The notes below the pieces were generated by a model. It was not told where the DNA came from and did not search any database. It worked only from the letters and a program-made list of their open reading frames with translations. Shown one piece after another: positions 44,576-53,560 of a DNA stretch of 64,000 bases. Source of the stretch: Cribrihabitans_A neustonicus (GTDB taxonomy: Bacteria > Pseudomonadota > Alphaproteobacteria > Rhodobacterales > Rhodobacteraceae); contig NZ_JBMERQ010000003.1 in NCBI RefSeq assembly GCF_048820895.1, forward strand, positions 62,001 to 126,000, written 5' to 3'. The stretch's first letter is position 1. Each line of letters starts with the position of its first letter. The translations under genes and the position numbers were made by a program.

Positions 44576-46291
44576 TCAGCCGGCGATGAGCCCCATGCTT
44601 TCCAGCTTCAGCAGCACCTGGTGGGCGCAGTTGTCGACATCGGTGCCTTCGGTCTCAACCCGCAGTTCCGGGTTCTGCGGCACGTCATAGGGGTCGGAGA
44701 TGCCGGTGAACTCCTTGATCTTGCCTTCCCGCGCCAGCTTGTAGAGGCCCTTTCGGTCGCGGCGTTCGCATTCCTCGATCGAGGTGGCAACATGCACTTC
44801 GATGAATGCGCCGAACTGCTCGATCTCTTCGCGCACGGCGCGGCGGGTGGCCGCATAGGGTGCGATCGGCGCACAGATGGCAATGCCGCCGTTCTTGGTG
44901 ATCTCGGACGCGACGTAGCCGATGCGGCGGATGTTGAGGTCGCGGTGCGCTTTCGAGAACCCCAGCTCGGAGCTGAGGTTCTTGCGCACGATGTCGCCAT
45001 CGAGCAGGGTCACCGGGCGGCCGCCCATCTCCATCAGCTTGACCATCAGCGCGTTGGCGATGGTGGATTTGCCGGAGCCGGAGAAGCCGGTGAAGAACAC
45101 GGTGAAGCCCTGCTTGGAGCGCGGCGGCTTGGTCTTGCGCAGCTCGGAAACCACCTCGGGGAAGGAGAACCATTCCGGGATCTCCAGCCCTTCCGCCAGG
45201 CGGCGGCGCAGTTCGGTGCCGGAGATGTTGAGGATGGTCACGTCATCCTTGTCGGCGATCTCGTCGGCGGGCTCGTACTGGGCGCGTTCCTGCACATAGA
45301 CCATGTGCTTGAAATCAACCATTTCGAGGCCGATTTCCTTTTCGTACTCGCGGAACAGGTCCTGCGCGTCATAAGGCCCATAGAAATCCTCGCCCTGGCT
45401 GTTCTTGCCCGGGCCTGCGTGGTCGCGGCCGACGATGAAGTGGGTGCAGCCGTGATTGGCGCGGATCAGCCCGTGCCAGACCGCCTCGCGCGGGCCGGCC
45501 ATGCGCATCGCCAGGTTCAGCAGCGACATCGAAGTGGTGGCGGCCGGGTACTTGTCGAGCACCGCTTCGTAGCAGCGCACGCGGGTGAAGTGGTCGACGT
45601 CGCCCGGTTTGGTCATGCCGACAACCGGGTGGATCAGCAGGTTGGCCTGAGCTTCCTTGGCAGCACGGAAGGTCAGCTCCTGGTGCGCGCGGTGCAGCGG
45701 GTTGCGGGTCTGGAAGGCGACGATCTTGCGCCAGCCCAGCTTGCGGAAGTAGGCGCGCAGCTCGTTCGGAGTGTCGCGGCGGCCGCGGAAGTCATAGTGC
45801 ACGGGCTGCTGAATGCCGGTCACGGGGCCGCCCAGGTAGATCTTGCCTGCAGTGTTATGCAGGTAATTAACGGCCGGGTGCGCGTCATCGTCGGCGCCGA
45901 AGACTTTTTCGGCCTCACGCGACTTGTTCGGCTCCCAGCGGTCGGTCACGGTCATGGTGGCCAGGATCACGCCTTCCTGGTCGCGCAGCGCGATGTCTTC
46001 GCCCACTTCCAGCGAGGCGGCGAAATCTTCGGAGACGTCCAGGGTGATCGGCATCGGCCACAGGGTGCCGTCCGCAAGGCGCATGTTGTCGACGACGCCG
46101 TTGTAATCCTCTTCCGACAGGAACCCTTTCAGCGGGTTGAAGCCGCCGTTCATCAGAAGCTCCAGATCGCAGATCTGGCGCGGGCTCAGGTCGTGGCTCT
46201 TCAAGCTTGCCGCCTCGACCTTCAGCTTCTGCGCGGAGTCGTAGGATACATAAAGTTCGGGGATTGGGGCCAAATTGCTCAACATCGTCAT
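44576..46291 (-). CDS. sat/cysC: Bifunctional sulfate adenylyltransferase/adenylylsulfate kinase
   Basis: A 571-residue fusion that activates sulfate to APS and then to PAPS. The N-terminal ATP-sulfurylase (about 1-385) has the FQTRNPLHRAHQEL motif (QxRNP and HxxH) and IVGRDHAGPG. The C-terminal APS kinase (about 390-571) has P-loop FTGFSGSGKST (about 400) and DGDIVRKNLSSELGFS. It is the homo-oligomeric Sat type, so no cysDN pair is needed. ATG 46291 has GAGAG eight bases upstream; ATG 46285 is close behind. Sulfite-reduction genes are not in the window. Confidence 0.97.
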   Translation of the reverse strand: MTMLSNLAPIPELYVSYDSAQKLKVEAASLKSHDLSPRQICDLELLMNGGFNPLKGFLSEEDYNGVVDNMRLADGTLWPMPITLDVSEDFAASLEVGEDIALRDQEGVILATMTVTDRWEPNKSREAEKVFGADDDAHPAVNYLHNTAGKIYLGGPVTGIQQPVHYDFRGRRDTPNELRAYFRKLGWRKIVAFQTRNPLHRAHQELTFRAAKEAQANLLIHPVVGMTKPGDVDHFTRVRCYEAVLDKYPAATTSMSLLNLAMRMAGPREAVWHGLIRANHGCTHFIVGRDHAGPGKNSQGEDFYGPYDAQDLFREYEKEIGLEMVDFKHMVYVQERAQYEPADEIADKDDVTILNISGTELRRRLAEGLEIPEWFSFPEVVSELRKTKPPRSKQGFTVFFTGFSGSGKSTIANALMVKLMEMGGRPVTLLDGDIVRKNLSSELGFSKAHRDLNIRRIGYVASEITKNGGIAICAPIAPYAATRRAVREEIEQFGAFIEVHVATSIEECERRDRKGLYKLAREGKIKEFTGISDPYDVPQNPELRVETEGTDVDNCAHQVLLKLESMGLIAG

Positions 46292-46439
46292 GGGAAGTCT
46301 CTCATCACTGTCCACAAGGGGCGCGGCGGCGCGCGGTTCTGCGGGCGCAATAACCTGCGGTGGTAAAGAATGTCTAGCGCCCCACGGCGACGCAGGGGGA
46401 AAAAGGACAATGTGTGCCTGGAGCGCCCGAAACGGGCAG

Positions 46440-48176
46440 TTATCCGCTCTTGCCCCTTTCGTTTGGGAGATGGTTTGGCCGCGGTGCGGCGCCGGATGGC
46501 GGCTGTTCGCGGGCGAGCAGCTGTGGCAGCGCCGCCGCGCGGCGGACGGGCAGGGCGGGCAATGGCTTGGAAAGGCCGCGCAGCTGAATGTCCTGAAGGG
46601 CCAGATCGCCGGGGGGGTGGCCCGCCGCTTCCAGCACCGGGGCCGAGACCAGAAGCTCCAGCCCCAGTTCTTTGGTCTTGGCCTCCAGCCGGCTGGCGGT
46701 GTTGACGGTGCCGCCGATAATGGTGCGCGTGGCGTGGCCCAGGCTGCCGATTTCGCCCAGCACCAGCTCGCCCAAGTGCAGGCCGATGCCGATCTTCACC
46801 GCGGGCTCGCCCTGTTCCGCGAGCGCCTGGTTGAAGCGTTCGAGTGCTGCGCCGATCGCCGCCGCGGCCTCCAGGCCGGCGCGGGCGGAGCGGGCGGGCG
46901 AGGGCGCTTCGAACAGCGCAAGCAGCCCGTCGCCCAGATATTTGTCGACGCTGCCGCCTGCCTCGGTGATCGCGGGCACCACCGCGTCAAAGAACCGGTT
47001 CAGCAGGAACACCACATCATAGGGCAGATGGCCGGCGGTGCGGGCGGTGAAACCGCGCATGTCGAGAAACAGGATCGCCAGCTGGCGCTCGCTTCCCTGG
47101 CTCGCGTGGGCGCGGCCCTTGCGGCCGTCGGGGCGGAACATGCGCGCCACGGTGAGCGGCGCTGTCGGCCGGATCTGGCAGGCAAGCCGCACGTTGGCCG
47201 GTGCCTTCACCGCGGCCAGGCTTCGCGCCTCGGGCGGGGCGGGGGGAGGCAGGCTGCCGCCGCCTTCCTCCACCACCACGCGGCAGGTGGTGCAGCGCCC
47301 CTTGCCGCCGCAGAGCGAAGCATGCGGCACGCTGTTGGCCCGCGACATCTCCAAAAGCGTCATGCCGCGCTCGCCCGTGATTTCAGGCCCATAGACATAG
47401 CGGATCCGCACCCGGCGGCGGCGGCCGGGCAGCTTGCGCAGCAGGTAGGCCGCCGCAGTGAGCGCGAGCAGCAGAATGAAGGCCTCGATCCAGCCGCGTT
47501 CGATCGCGCGCAGCGTGTCGAAAACAGGCCGCGCGGGCCAGTTGAAGCCCTCCATCAGGGCAGCGCGCTGGCTGCCTTCTACGAACAGGGCATGAATCCG
47601 GCGGCCTTCGGTCAGAAGCCCCGCCAGGGCAAAGCCGGGCACGAAGACGGCAAGCCCGGCCATCCACGGGATCAGCCGCCGCCACCACCGGGTCAGCCGC
47701 AGCCAGTAGTGCAGCCCGATGCAGCCGTGAAACCAGACCGCGAGGAGCAGCGCCGATTGCTTCCAGACCGCGGGCGAGTCCCACATCAGCACGATGATAT
47801 AGGGCATTTCGTCGTTCACCCCGAAAAACTCGTGCGAATAGCGGGTGTAGGCGAGATGGCTCAGAAGCTGCAGCGGGATCAGCAGGCCGAGCACAGTTTG
47901 CAGGCCCTCGCCAAAGGGCATCCTCAAAGAGCGCCGCCGCGCCAGCCGCCACAGGGCAAGGCCGGGGTGCAAAATCAGAGAGGCATAAAGAATAAGGCTG
48001 CCCGCCAGGCTGCGGCTGAACCATTGGCGGACGTCCTGGAAAGCTTCCATCCAGGCGGGTGCCAACAGTCCGAGGCCGATGTTCAGGAAATGGAAGAAGG
48101 CGTAGGTAAGAAGCACCAGTCCGGTGACGATGCGCGTGCGGGTAATCCAGTCGCCTCTCCACAGCGGGTTTGCCAC
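46440..48176 (-). CDS. Membrane protein with 2Fe-2S ferredoxin and class III adenylate/guanylate cyclase domains
   Basis: A 578-residue fusion. The N-terminal part has about six membrane helices (15-38, 58-76, 92-110, 138-158, 168-188, 229-246). Several histidines lie in or near them (29, 70, 107, 115, 150, 156), which recalls heme-binding cytochrome b-type anchors. A plant-type ferredoxin domain (about 258-347) has cysteines 289, 295, 298 and 333 (C-x5-C-x2-C...C). The cyclase domain (about 365-545) has metal aspartates 372 (FLDMRGFTA) and 416 (KYLGDG) and NTASRL with Asn492 and Arg496. Redox control of cyclic nucleotide synthesis is a natural inference. No cyclic-nucleotide target gene is next to it. 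Confidence 0.9.
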   Translation of the reverse strand: MANPLWRGDWITRTRIVTGLVLLTYAFFHFLNIGLGLLAPAWMEAFQDVRQWFSRSLAGSLILYASLILHPGLALWRLARRRSLRMPFGEGLQTVLGLLIPLQLLSHLAYTRYSHEFFGVNDEMPYIIVLMWDSPAVWKQSALLLAVWFHGCIGLHYWLRLTRWWRRLIPWMAGLAVFVPGFALAGLLTEGRRIHALFVEGSQRAALMEGFNWPARPVFDTLRAIERGWIEAFILLLALTAAAYLLRKLPGRRRRVRIRYVYGPEITGERGMTLLEMSRANSVPHASLCGGKGRCTTCRVVVEEGGGSLPPPAPPEARSLAAVKAPANVRLACQIRPTAPLTVARMFRPDGRKGRAHASQGSERQLAILFLDMRGFTARTAGHLPYDVVFLLNRFFDAVVPAITEAGGSVDKYLGDGLLALFEAPSPARSARAGLEAAAAIGAALERFNQALAEQGEPAVKIGIGLHLGELVLGEIGSLGHATRTIIGGTVNTASRLEAKTKELGLELLVSAPVLEAAGHPPGDLALQDIQLRGLSKPLPALPVRRAAALPQLLAREQPPSGAAPRPNHLPNERGKSG

Positions 48177-48522
48177 CGGTGCCTCCGTTCCCCGCGTCCC
48201 GTTTACAGAGTGCGGGGCGGCGCGTCGCGGGTCAAGACAAGGCGGCGCTGCTCCGGCAGGGCGGGCGGCGGCCAGATAATGGAGATGCCCGCGATCCGAG
48301 CTGGCCCGTTATGAGGATCGGTCCGCCAAAGCCCCAGGGCAAGACGCCGCGCATCGCCTCCGTGCGGGCGCGCGCCGGGGATGCGCAGCGGCCTTCGGCC
48401 GCGCTACGAGATATTCGGGTGGGCATGGAAGGCGTATGATGCGGTCGCATAAAACACGCGCTGATGAGGCATATTTCCGGCAGCAGCGGCTTACCAACCC
48501 GAAAAAAGGATCTTTTAAGAAT
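48177..48522. other. Intergenic region, no gene seen
   Basis: Open frames on both strands are short and of shadow-like composition. Only GC-rich sequence with no recognisable motif is visible before the trxB terminator. Confidence 0.5.
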
Positions 48523-48551
48523 GAAAACGCGGCGGGAGTGCCGCCGCGTTC
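48523..48551 (-). terminator. Rho-independent terminator of trxB
   Basis: On the minus strand AACGCGGCGGC pairs with GCCGCCGCGTT-type arms around ACTCC and is followed by TTTC. It lies about 40 bases beyond the trxB stop. Confidence 0.85.
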
Positions 48552-48590
48552 CGAAATGCTCAAACCGGGTGATTCAAGTGCGCAGGCGGG

Positions 48591-49532
48591 TCAGTTCTGC
48601 CCGGCCAGGAAACGCTCGGCGTCCAGCGCCGCCATGCAGCCCATCCCTGCCGAGGTCACAGCTTGGCGGTAAACATGGTCGGTGAGATCGCCGGCTGCAA
48701 AGATGCCGGGGATCGAGGTCTCCGTGGTGCCGGGCTTTACCTTCACGTAGCCGCCGTTGTGCAGCTCCAGCACGTCCTTCACCAGCTCGTTGGCGGGCGC
48801 GTGGCCAATCGCGACGAAGACGCCCTTGCAGGGGATCTCCTTCAGCGCGCCGGTCTCGACGTTCTTCACCACCACGCCCTCGACACCCAGCGGGTTGTCG
48901 GTGCCCACGACCTCTTCCAGGGTGTGGAACCAGAGCGTTTCGATTTTCTCGTTCTTCATCAGCCGGTCTTGCAGGATTTTCTCCGCCCGCAGCTCGTCGC
49001 GGCGGTGGATCAGCGTGACCTTGGAGGCAAAGTTGGTCAGGAACAGTGCTTCCTCGACCGCGGTGTTGCCGCCGCCGATTACCACGATCTCCTGGCCGCG
49101 GTAGAAGAAGCCGTCGCAGGTGGCGCAGGCGGAAACGCCGAAGCCCTTGAACTTCTCCTCGCTCTCCAGGCCCAGCCACTTGGCACGGGCGCCGGTCGCG
49201 AGGATCACCGCGTCGGCGGTATAGGTGGTGCCGCTGTCGCCTTTGGCCACGAAGGGGCGCTGGCTGGTGTCAAGCGAGGTTATGATGTCGCCGACGACGT
49301 CGCAGCCCATCGCCTTGGCGTGGTCCTGCATGCGCACCATCAGGTCAGGGCCCTGCACCTCGGTGTCGCCGGGCCAGTTTTCCACCTCGGTGGTGGTGGT
49401 CAGCTGGCCGCCGGGCTCGATGCCCTGAACCAGAACCGGTTCCAGCATGGCGCGGGCGGCGTAGACCCCCGCGGTATAGCCGGCGGGCCCGGACCCGATG
49501 ATCAGAACCTTGGTGTGGCGCGTGTCGCTCAT
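48591..49532 (-). CDS. trxB: Thioredoxin-disulfide reductase
   Basis: A 313-residue FAD flavoprotein that uses NADPH to reduce thioredoxin. FAD motif IIGSGPAGYTAGVYAARA is near residue 11, the redox pair is in SACATCDGFFY (CATC, near 140), the NADPH motif IGGGNTAVEEAL follows, and the FAD-end motif GIFAAGDLTD is near 285. ATG 49532 (MSDTRHTKVLIIG) is preferred to a frame starting 54 bases upstream. It is divergent from the Lrp gene. Confidence 0.97.
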   Translation of the reverse strand: MSDTRHTKVLIIGSGPAGYTAGVYAARAMLEPVLVQGIEPGGQLTTTTEVENWPGDTEVQGPDLMVRMQDHAKAMGCDVVGDIITSLDTSQRPFVAKGDSGTTYTADAVILATGARAKWLGLESEEKFKGFGVSACATCDGFFYRGQEIVVIGGGNTAVEEALFLTNFASKVTLIHRRDELRAEKILQDRLMKNEKIETLWFHTLEEVVGTDNPLGVEGVVVKNVETGALKEIPCKGVFVAIGHAPANELVKDVLELHNGGYVKVKPGTTETSIPGIFAAGDLTDHVYRQAVTSAGMGCMAALDAERFLAGQN

Positions 49533-49702
49533 CTCTATTCCCCACGTGATGCAGCCTGGCGGGCTTGCCGCCGTCAGGCATTGCATATAGCGGCCCCGTC
49601 CGCAGGCTTAAACCCCCGGCTGCGGCAGCCGCCATGCGCGCAGCGGGTAAATGGGGTTGAATTTCCGGAGGGCAAAGAATATTGCGCGGCCCTGAAATAT
49701 TG

Positions 49703-49730
49703 TTGCGCGCCTGCGCGGCGGTGGTATAAC
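49703..49730 (+). promoter_or_regulatory. Promoter of the Lrp/AsnC gene
   Basis: TTGCGC (49703-49708) and TATAAC (49725-49730) with 16 bases between, 27 bases before the start codon. It is one of the better sigma70-like pairs in the window. Confidence 0.5.
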
Positions 49731-49756
49731 AACCGAAAATCCATAGGAGTTCCGGC

Positions 49757-50257
49757 ATGGTCACGACGCGTCTTGATCCGATTGATCGCATGATTCTTTC
49801 GGAGCTACAGGCCGATGGGCGGATGACGAATGTCGAGCTGGCCAAACGGGTCGGCATCTCAGCGCCGCCGTGCCTGCGCCGGGTCAGGGCCCTCGAGGAG
49901 GCCGGGCTGATCCGCGGCTATCATGCGGAAGTGAACGCGCGCGAGCTTGGCTTCGAGGTGCAGGTTTTCGCCATGGTCGGGCTTGAAAGTCAGGCCGAGG
50001 CCGAGCTCAGCGCGTTCGAGGCGAAGTGCCGCGGCTGGCCTTTGGTCCGCGAGTGCCACATGCTGAACGGCGAGGTGGACTTCATCCTGAAATGCGTCTC
50101 CCCCGATCTCAGCACCTTCCAGAGCTTTCTGACTGGCGATCTGCTGACCACGCCGAACGTCGCCAGCGTCAAGACCTCGCTGGTGATCCGCGGCGCCAAG
50201 GATGACCCCGGCGTGCCGTTCGAGGTGCTTGAGGAGCGGCTGGCACGCGAGGCCTGA
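49757..50257 (+). CDS. Lrp/AsnC family transcriptional regulator
   Basis: A 166-residue regulator. The N-terminal winged helix-turn-helix is LDPIDRMILSELQADGRMTN followed by VELAKRVGISAPPCLRRVRAL. The C-terminal RAM/ACT-like domain (about 70-150) has ECHMLNGEVDFILKCVS, the usual effector-site region. AGGAG precedes the ATG. It faces trxB across 224 bases, an arrangement seen in relatives, so it may control trxB or itself. The effector amino acid is unknown. Confidence 0.92.
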   Translation: MVTTRLDPIDRMILSELQADGRMTNVELAKRVGISAPPCLRRVRALEEAGLIRGYHAEVNARELGFEVQVFAMVGLESQAEAELSAFEAKCRGWPLVRECHMLNGEVDFILKCVSPDLSTFQSFLTGDLLTTPNVASVKTSLVIRGAKDDPGVPFEVLEERLAREA

Positions 50258-50282
50258 CCGCTCCGCTTTTGGGGGTTCCGGT

Positions 50283-51080
50283 TCAGACCGCCAGAGCCTC
50301 CGGCACGTAGGGTGCGGCATCGGCGCGGGCGCAGGCCAGCGGGCCGAAATCCGCGATGCTGCTGGCATGACTGAACATGTTCAGAAACAGCGTTTTGATC
50401 GGATAGCTCACAAGCTTCAGCGCATCCGGACCCGGGTGGTAGCTTTCGAACTCCAGCCCGCCCACGCTGATCACCGCGTGGCGCGGCAGGCAGAGGTGAT
50501 AGAGCTCTACCGGAGCCGGCGGCGCGGTCTCGAAGATATTCATGCCATCACGGAAGTCAGCCGCCGGTGAAAGGAGCGGCGCGGTTCCGGCCTGGGCGCG
50601 CAGGTGCGGCGGTGTGCGCAGCAGCCGTGCGGCAGGCCCGGCCACCATGGAGGCGGAGGGCCGGTTAAGGCCAAGGCTGTCGGCCATGAAGCTGGTGAGG
50701 CCGGCGCCGATGCGGCTCTCCGCGCGGCCCGGCATCAGTCCCGGCACCAGCGTCGTGCGGCCGATCCAGATCAGCGTCTGGCTGCCGCCGCCAGCGGTGG
50801 CGATCTCATCCCCCGGCAGCAGGTCCTCCACAGCGACGGGGCCATGCGGGGTCTCGATCAGGGAGCCACGGCTGAAGGCGCAGAATGCGTTCTCGAAAAG
50901 GGGCAGGGCAGGCCCGGTGTGGCGGGTCTCAGCGATGCTGCCGTTGTCCAGCAGGGTGGCCACGTTGTAGCGGCGCAGCTGCGGCCTTGCGGCCGGGCGC
51001 TGCCGGGCCGGGTCTTGATAGACAGCTGCGGCCTCAACGGCACCGGCTGCCGCCTGCGGCAGGATGTGGGGGATCGTCAT
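50283..51080 (-). CDS. Degenerate Hint (Hedgehog/intein-type) domain protein
   Basis: A 265-residue protein of a Roseobacter Hint_2-type family. The Hint region starts near residue 82 with CAFSRGSLIETPHGPVAVED, then LLPGDEIATAGG and LIWIGRTTLVPG, and later DALKLVSYP. In active Hint domains the nucleophilic cysteine directly precedes FTPGTLI; here the aligned residue is alanine and a cysteine sits one place earlier, so self-cleavage is doubtful. There is no calcium-binding repeat or adhesin part. ATG 51080 is preferred to a start 39 bases upstream. The role is unknown. Confidence 0.8.
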   Translation of the reverse strand: MTIPHILPQAAAGAVEAAAVYQDPARQRPAARPQLRRYNVATLLDNGSIAETRHTGPALPLFENAFCAFSRGSLIETPHGPVAVEDLLPGDEIATAGGGSQTLIWIGRTTLVPGLMPGRAESRIGAGLTSFMADSLGLNRPSASMVAGPAARLLRTPPHLRAQAGTAPLLSPAADFRDGMNIFETAPPAPVELYHLCLPRHAVISVGGLEFESYHPGPDALKLVSYPIKTLFLNMFSHASSIADFGPLACARADAAPYVPEALAV

Positions 51081-51357
51081 GAGTAAAAATACCTTTCTTG
51101 TCAAACTGCCCGTTTGCATCGGCCCCCACCGGCAATACAGACGCGCTTGAGCACTGGGATGCGTCCAATTTGGCGGGTTTTAGTTCAAATTGTCAAAAAA
51201 TCAAAAGCGAACTGGTAAATGCGCGGCCAGCGAAACAAGCCGCCGTCAAGCCCGGTTCGGGCTGCGGCGGAAGCGGCGCTGGCACAGACGGCTAGCGGGA
51301 ATTTCCTAAAGAAAGGTCAACGCGCGGCTGCCCCGGTTTTCCGCTTCCCGTAACGCC

Positions 51358-51477
51358 TCAGCCCTTATTCGAGGCGGCCTTCCTGCGGGCGGCACGGCGG
51401 CTGGCCCAGGGCAGGTCGGGCTGCGGCATCTGCGCGGCGCGCAAGATGGAAGTGAGGAAACGGGGGCGGGTCTTCAT
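51358..51477 (-). CDS. Small basic protein of 39 residues
   Basis: The protein begins MKTRPRFLTSILRAAQMPQP and ends SRRAARRKAASNKG. It resembles short proteins I recall from Rhodobacteraceae with an N-terminal RPRFLTSIL and a PWARGxRRAAFxxRR centre; this is memory of a pattern, not a search. AGGAG lies seven bases before ATG 51477; ATG 51483 is too close to it. Function unknown. Confidence 0.55.
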   Translation of the reverse strand: MKTRPRFLTSILRAAQMPQPDLPWASRRAARRKAASNKG

Positions 51478-51740
51478 GGTCATTCTCCTGTCCGCGCATC
51501 GTGGGCGCGGCGCGCGCTGTTCTTGTTTTGAGAAAGGTATCGGTAAGCTTTGCGGTGCCAATATGGCCCCCGCAGGGCAATCCGCAGAGCTTCCGCTGCA
51601 CCGGTCCGGCCGCCGGTCGGCGCCCGGCGGGCCTTGCGCAAAAAGGCGATGCGGGACCGCCCCTCCAAGCAAATGCGGCGGGCGCGGCGCAAAGCGGTCA
51701 CATTCAGGACGGCGGCAGCGGCGGGGCCGTTAACCCTGTC

Positions 51741-52496
51741 TTATAGCCGGATGCAAGAAATCAGGCGCCCGTAGTCGGCTTCCTTTGCGTGGGTCGCGCG
51801 GCGGTAGGAGAAGAACTTTGCCGGGTCGGAATAGGTGCAGTGCCGGGTCCATTCGGCGTTTTTTACGCCTGCTTCGCGCAGTTTGAACAGCCCCAGCCCG
51901 GGCAGGTCGAAGAGATAGCGGTCGCCTTCGCCGTTGGCGAAAAAGCGCGCATAGAAGGGGTTCTCGACAATAAAATCATCGAAAAATTCAGGTCCGACCT
52001 CGTAGGCGCGCTGCGAAATGGTCGGACCAATCACTGCCACCGTGCGGCCGCGGATGGCGCCCAAGCTTTCCATTGCCTCGAGAGTCGCCTCCAGAACACC
52101 GTCCAGCGTGCCGCGCCAGCCCGCGTGGGCGGCGCCGATCACGCCCGCCTCGGGATCGGAGAACAGAACCGGCTGGCAGTCCGCGGTGAGGATCGTCAGC
52201 ACCACACCCGGCACGTTTGTAACCATCGCGTCGGCCTCCGCCCGCGCGGCATCGGCGCGCGTCACCACCTCTACCCTGGCGCTATGGACCTGATGCACAC
52301 TGGCCAGATCCTCTGGCGCGGCATTCATCGCTGCCGCCACCCGGGCGCGGTTCAGTTGCACCGCCTCGCGCTGGTCGGACGAGCCGAGCCCGCAGTTCAG
52401 CCCCGTGAAGACCCCTGATGACGCGCCGCCCTTGCGGGTGAAAAACCCGTGCCGGACCGGGGCGAGAAGGTCAGAGGTGAGTATCTCCAGCGTCAT
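51741..52496 (-). CDS. pgeF: Peptidoglycan editing factor / polyphenol oxidase family (YfiH, DUF152)
   Basis: A 251-residue copper/zinc-site protein of the PgeF family. PgeF in Escherichia coli hydrolyses UDP-MurNAc-L-Ser to keep L-Ala in murein; relatives have laccase or adenosine-processing activity. The three metal ligands are visible: HQVHSARV (His near 73), TADCQP (Cys near 112), and GAAHAGWRGT (His near 129). ATG 52496 overlaps the stop of the MidA gene (ATGA), so it is the last of three coupled genes behind lgt. Confidence 0.92.
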   Translation of the reverse strand: MTLEILTSDLLAPVRHGFFTRKGGASSGVFTGLNCGLGSSDQREAVQLNRARVAAAMNAAPEDLASVHQVHSARVEVVTRADAARAEADAMVTNVPGVVLTILTADCQPVLFSDPEAGVIGAAHAGWRGTLDGVLEATLEAMESLGAIRGRTVAVIGPTISQRAYEVGPEFFDDFIVENPFYARFFANGEGDRYLFDLPGLGLFKLREAGVKNAEWTRHCTYSDPAKFFSYRRATHAKEADYGRLISCIRL

Positions 52497-53560
52497 GCGA
52501 GCAATCCTGGTGGCAGTGTTGCGGTGGCGGGAAACAGGCCGAGAGTTTTGAACAGGTTTCCCATTTCCTCCGGGTGCGTCAACCGCCGATGTGCCGCGAC
52601 CAGTTCCTCCAGCGCTTCGCTTTTTAAGGATGCAGCCAAGGCGCGGGCGCGCTCGGTGATGCCAAGCCGTTCCAGAAAGATCCCCTGCGGCGTGAGCCGC
52701 GAAACCGCGCAACCTGCGGTTTTTGCTGCCAGCGTGAGCACTTCGAAATCCACATGCACGGTCAGGTCGGCAGTGCCGGGTGCTTCGAGCGGGTGGCAGC
52801 GCTGATGCCGGCGGAGCGCCTGCAAGGTATCGCCGAGGGAGCGCCAGTCGCCATAGTCCAGGATCAGTGCGGCGCCGCCGTGCTCCGCGATTCGCCCAGC
52901 GATAGCCGCGGTGATGGGCGCCGCCGCTTCGCAGAGTTCCACCAGGTCGCCGTCGCGCGTGTCCGCGAGCCGGTGCGCCAGCGCAGGCTGCGGCACCTCC
53001 GCGCCAAGGCCAAAGGTCAGCGCATCCTTGCGCACTCCAATGCGCCGCTCGCACCAGCCCGCGCCGCCGCGGATGAACTGGCGCACCGGCAGCGCGTCGA
53101 AAAACTCGTTGGCGATCAGGAACAGCGGCTGCTGCGGAAGCTCCTCCACCGTATCGCGCCACTGCGGCGAATAGCCCGCGAGTGCCTCCGCCTGCCGCTT
53201 GCGCAGGGCGGGGGAGGCCTCCACCAGGTGGATCTGCATTGCGGTGTGGAAGCCCGGCACACCACGAGTTGCGCGGAGGAGGTCCGCCATCAGTGTGCCG
53301 CGGCCGGGGCCAAGCTCGGCCAGGGTAAAGGCGGCCGGCGCGCCCTGGTCCAGCCAAGCCTGAGCCAGCGCCAGCCCCAGGAGTTCCCCGAACATCTGAC
53401 TGATCTCCGGCGCGGTGGTGAAATCGCCGCCCGCGCCGAAGGGGTCGCGGGTGCTGTAGTAGCCTTCCTGCGGGTCGAGCAGGCAAGCGGCCATGTAGTC
53501 CGCGACCGAAATCGGGCCTTCGGCCCGGATTCGGGCCTTGAGGCGGGCTTCGAGGCTCAT
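52493..53560 (-). CDS. MidA-type SAM-dependent methyltransferase (NDUFAF7 family)
   Basis: A 355-residue class I methyltransferase of the MidA/NDUFAF7 family, which in mitochondria methylates an arginine of complex I subunit NDUFS2. It has GYYSTRDPFGAGGDFTTAPE (about 38-57), motif I LAELGPGRGTLMADLL (about 88-103), and the family motif NEFFDALPVRQF (about 150-161). ATG 53560 overlaps the lgt stop, and its own stop overlaps the pgeF start, both as ATGA. Complex I genes are not in the window, so the target is inferred. Confidence 0.92.
   Translation of the reverse strand: MSLEARLKARIRAEGPISVADYMAACLLDPQEGYYSTRDPFGAGGDFTTAPEISQMFGELLGLALAQAWLDQGAPAAFTLAELGPGRGTLMADLLRATRGVPGFHTAMQIHLVEASPALRKRQAEALAGYSPQWRDTVEELPQQPLFLIANEFFDALPVRQFIRGGAGWCERRIGVRKDALTFGLGAEVPQPALAHRLADTRDGDLVELCEAAAPITAAIAGRIAEHGGAALILDYGDWRSLGDTLQALRRHQRCHPLEAPGTADLTVHVDFEVLTLAAKTAGCAVSRLTPQGIFLERLGITERARALAASLKSEALEELVAAHRRLTHPEEMGNLFKTLGLFPATATLPPGLLA

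Noticed and set aside
48177..48590. Small open frames between the cyclase and trxB genes
   Set aside because: Arg/Pro-rich shadow composition, no ribosome site and overlap with the trxB terminator.
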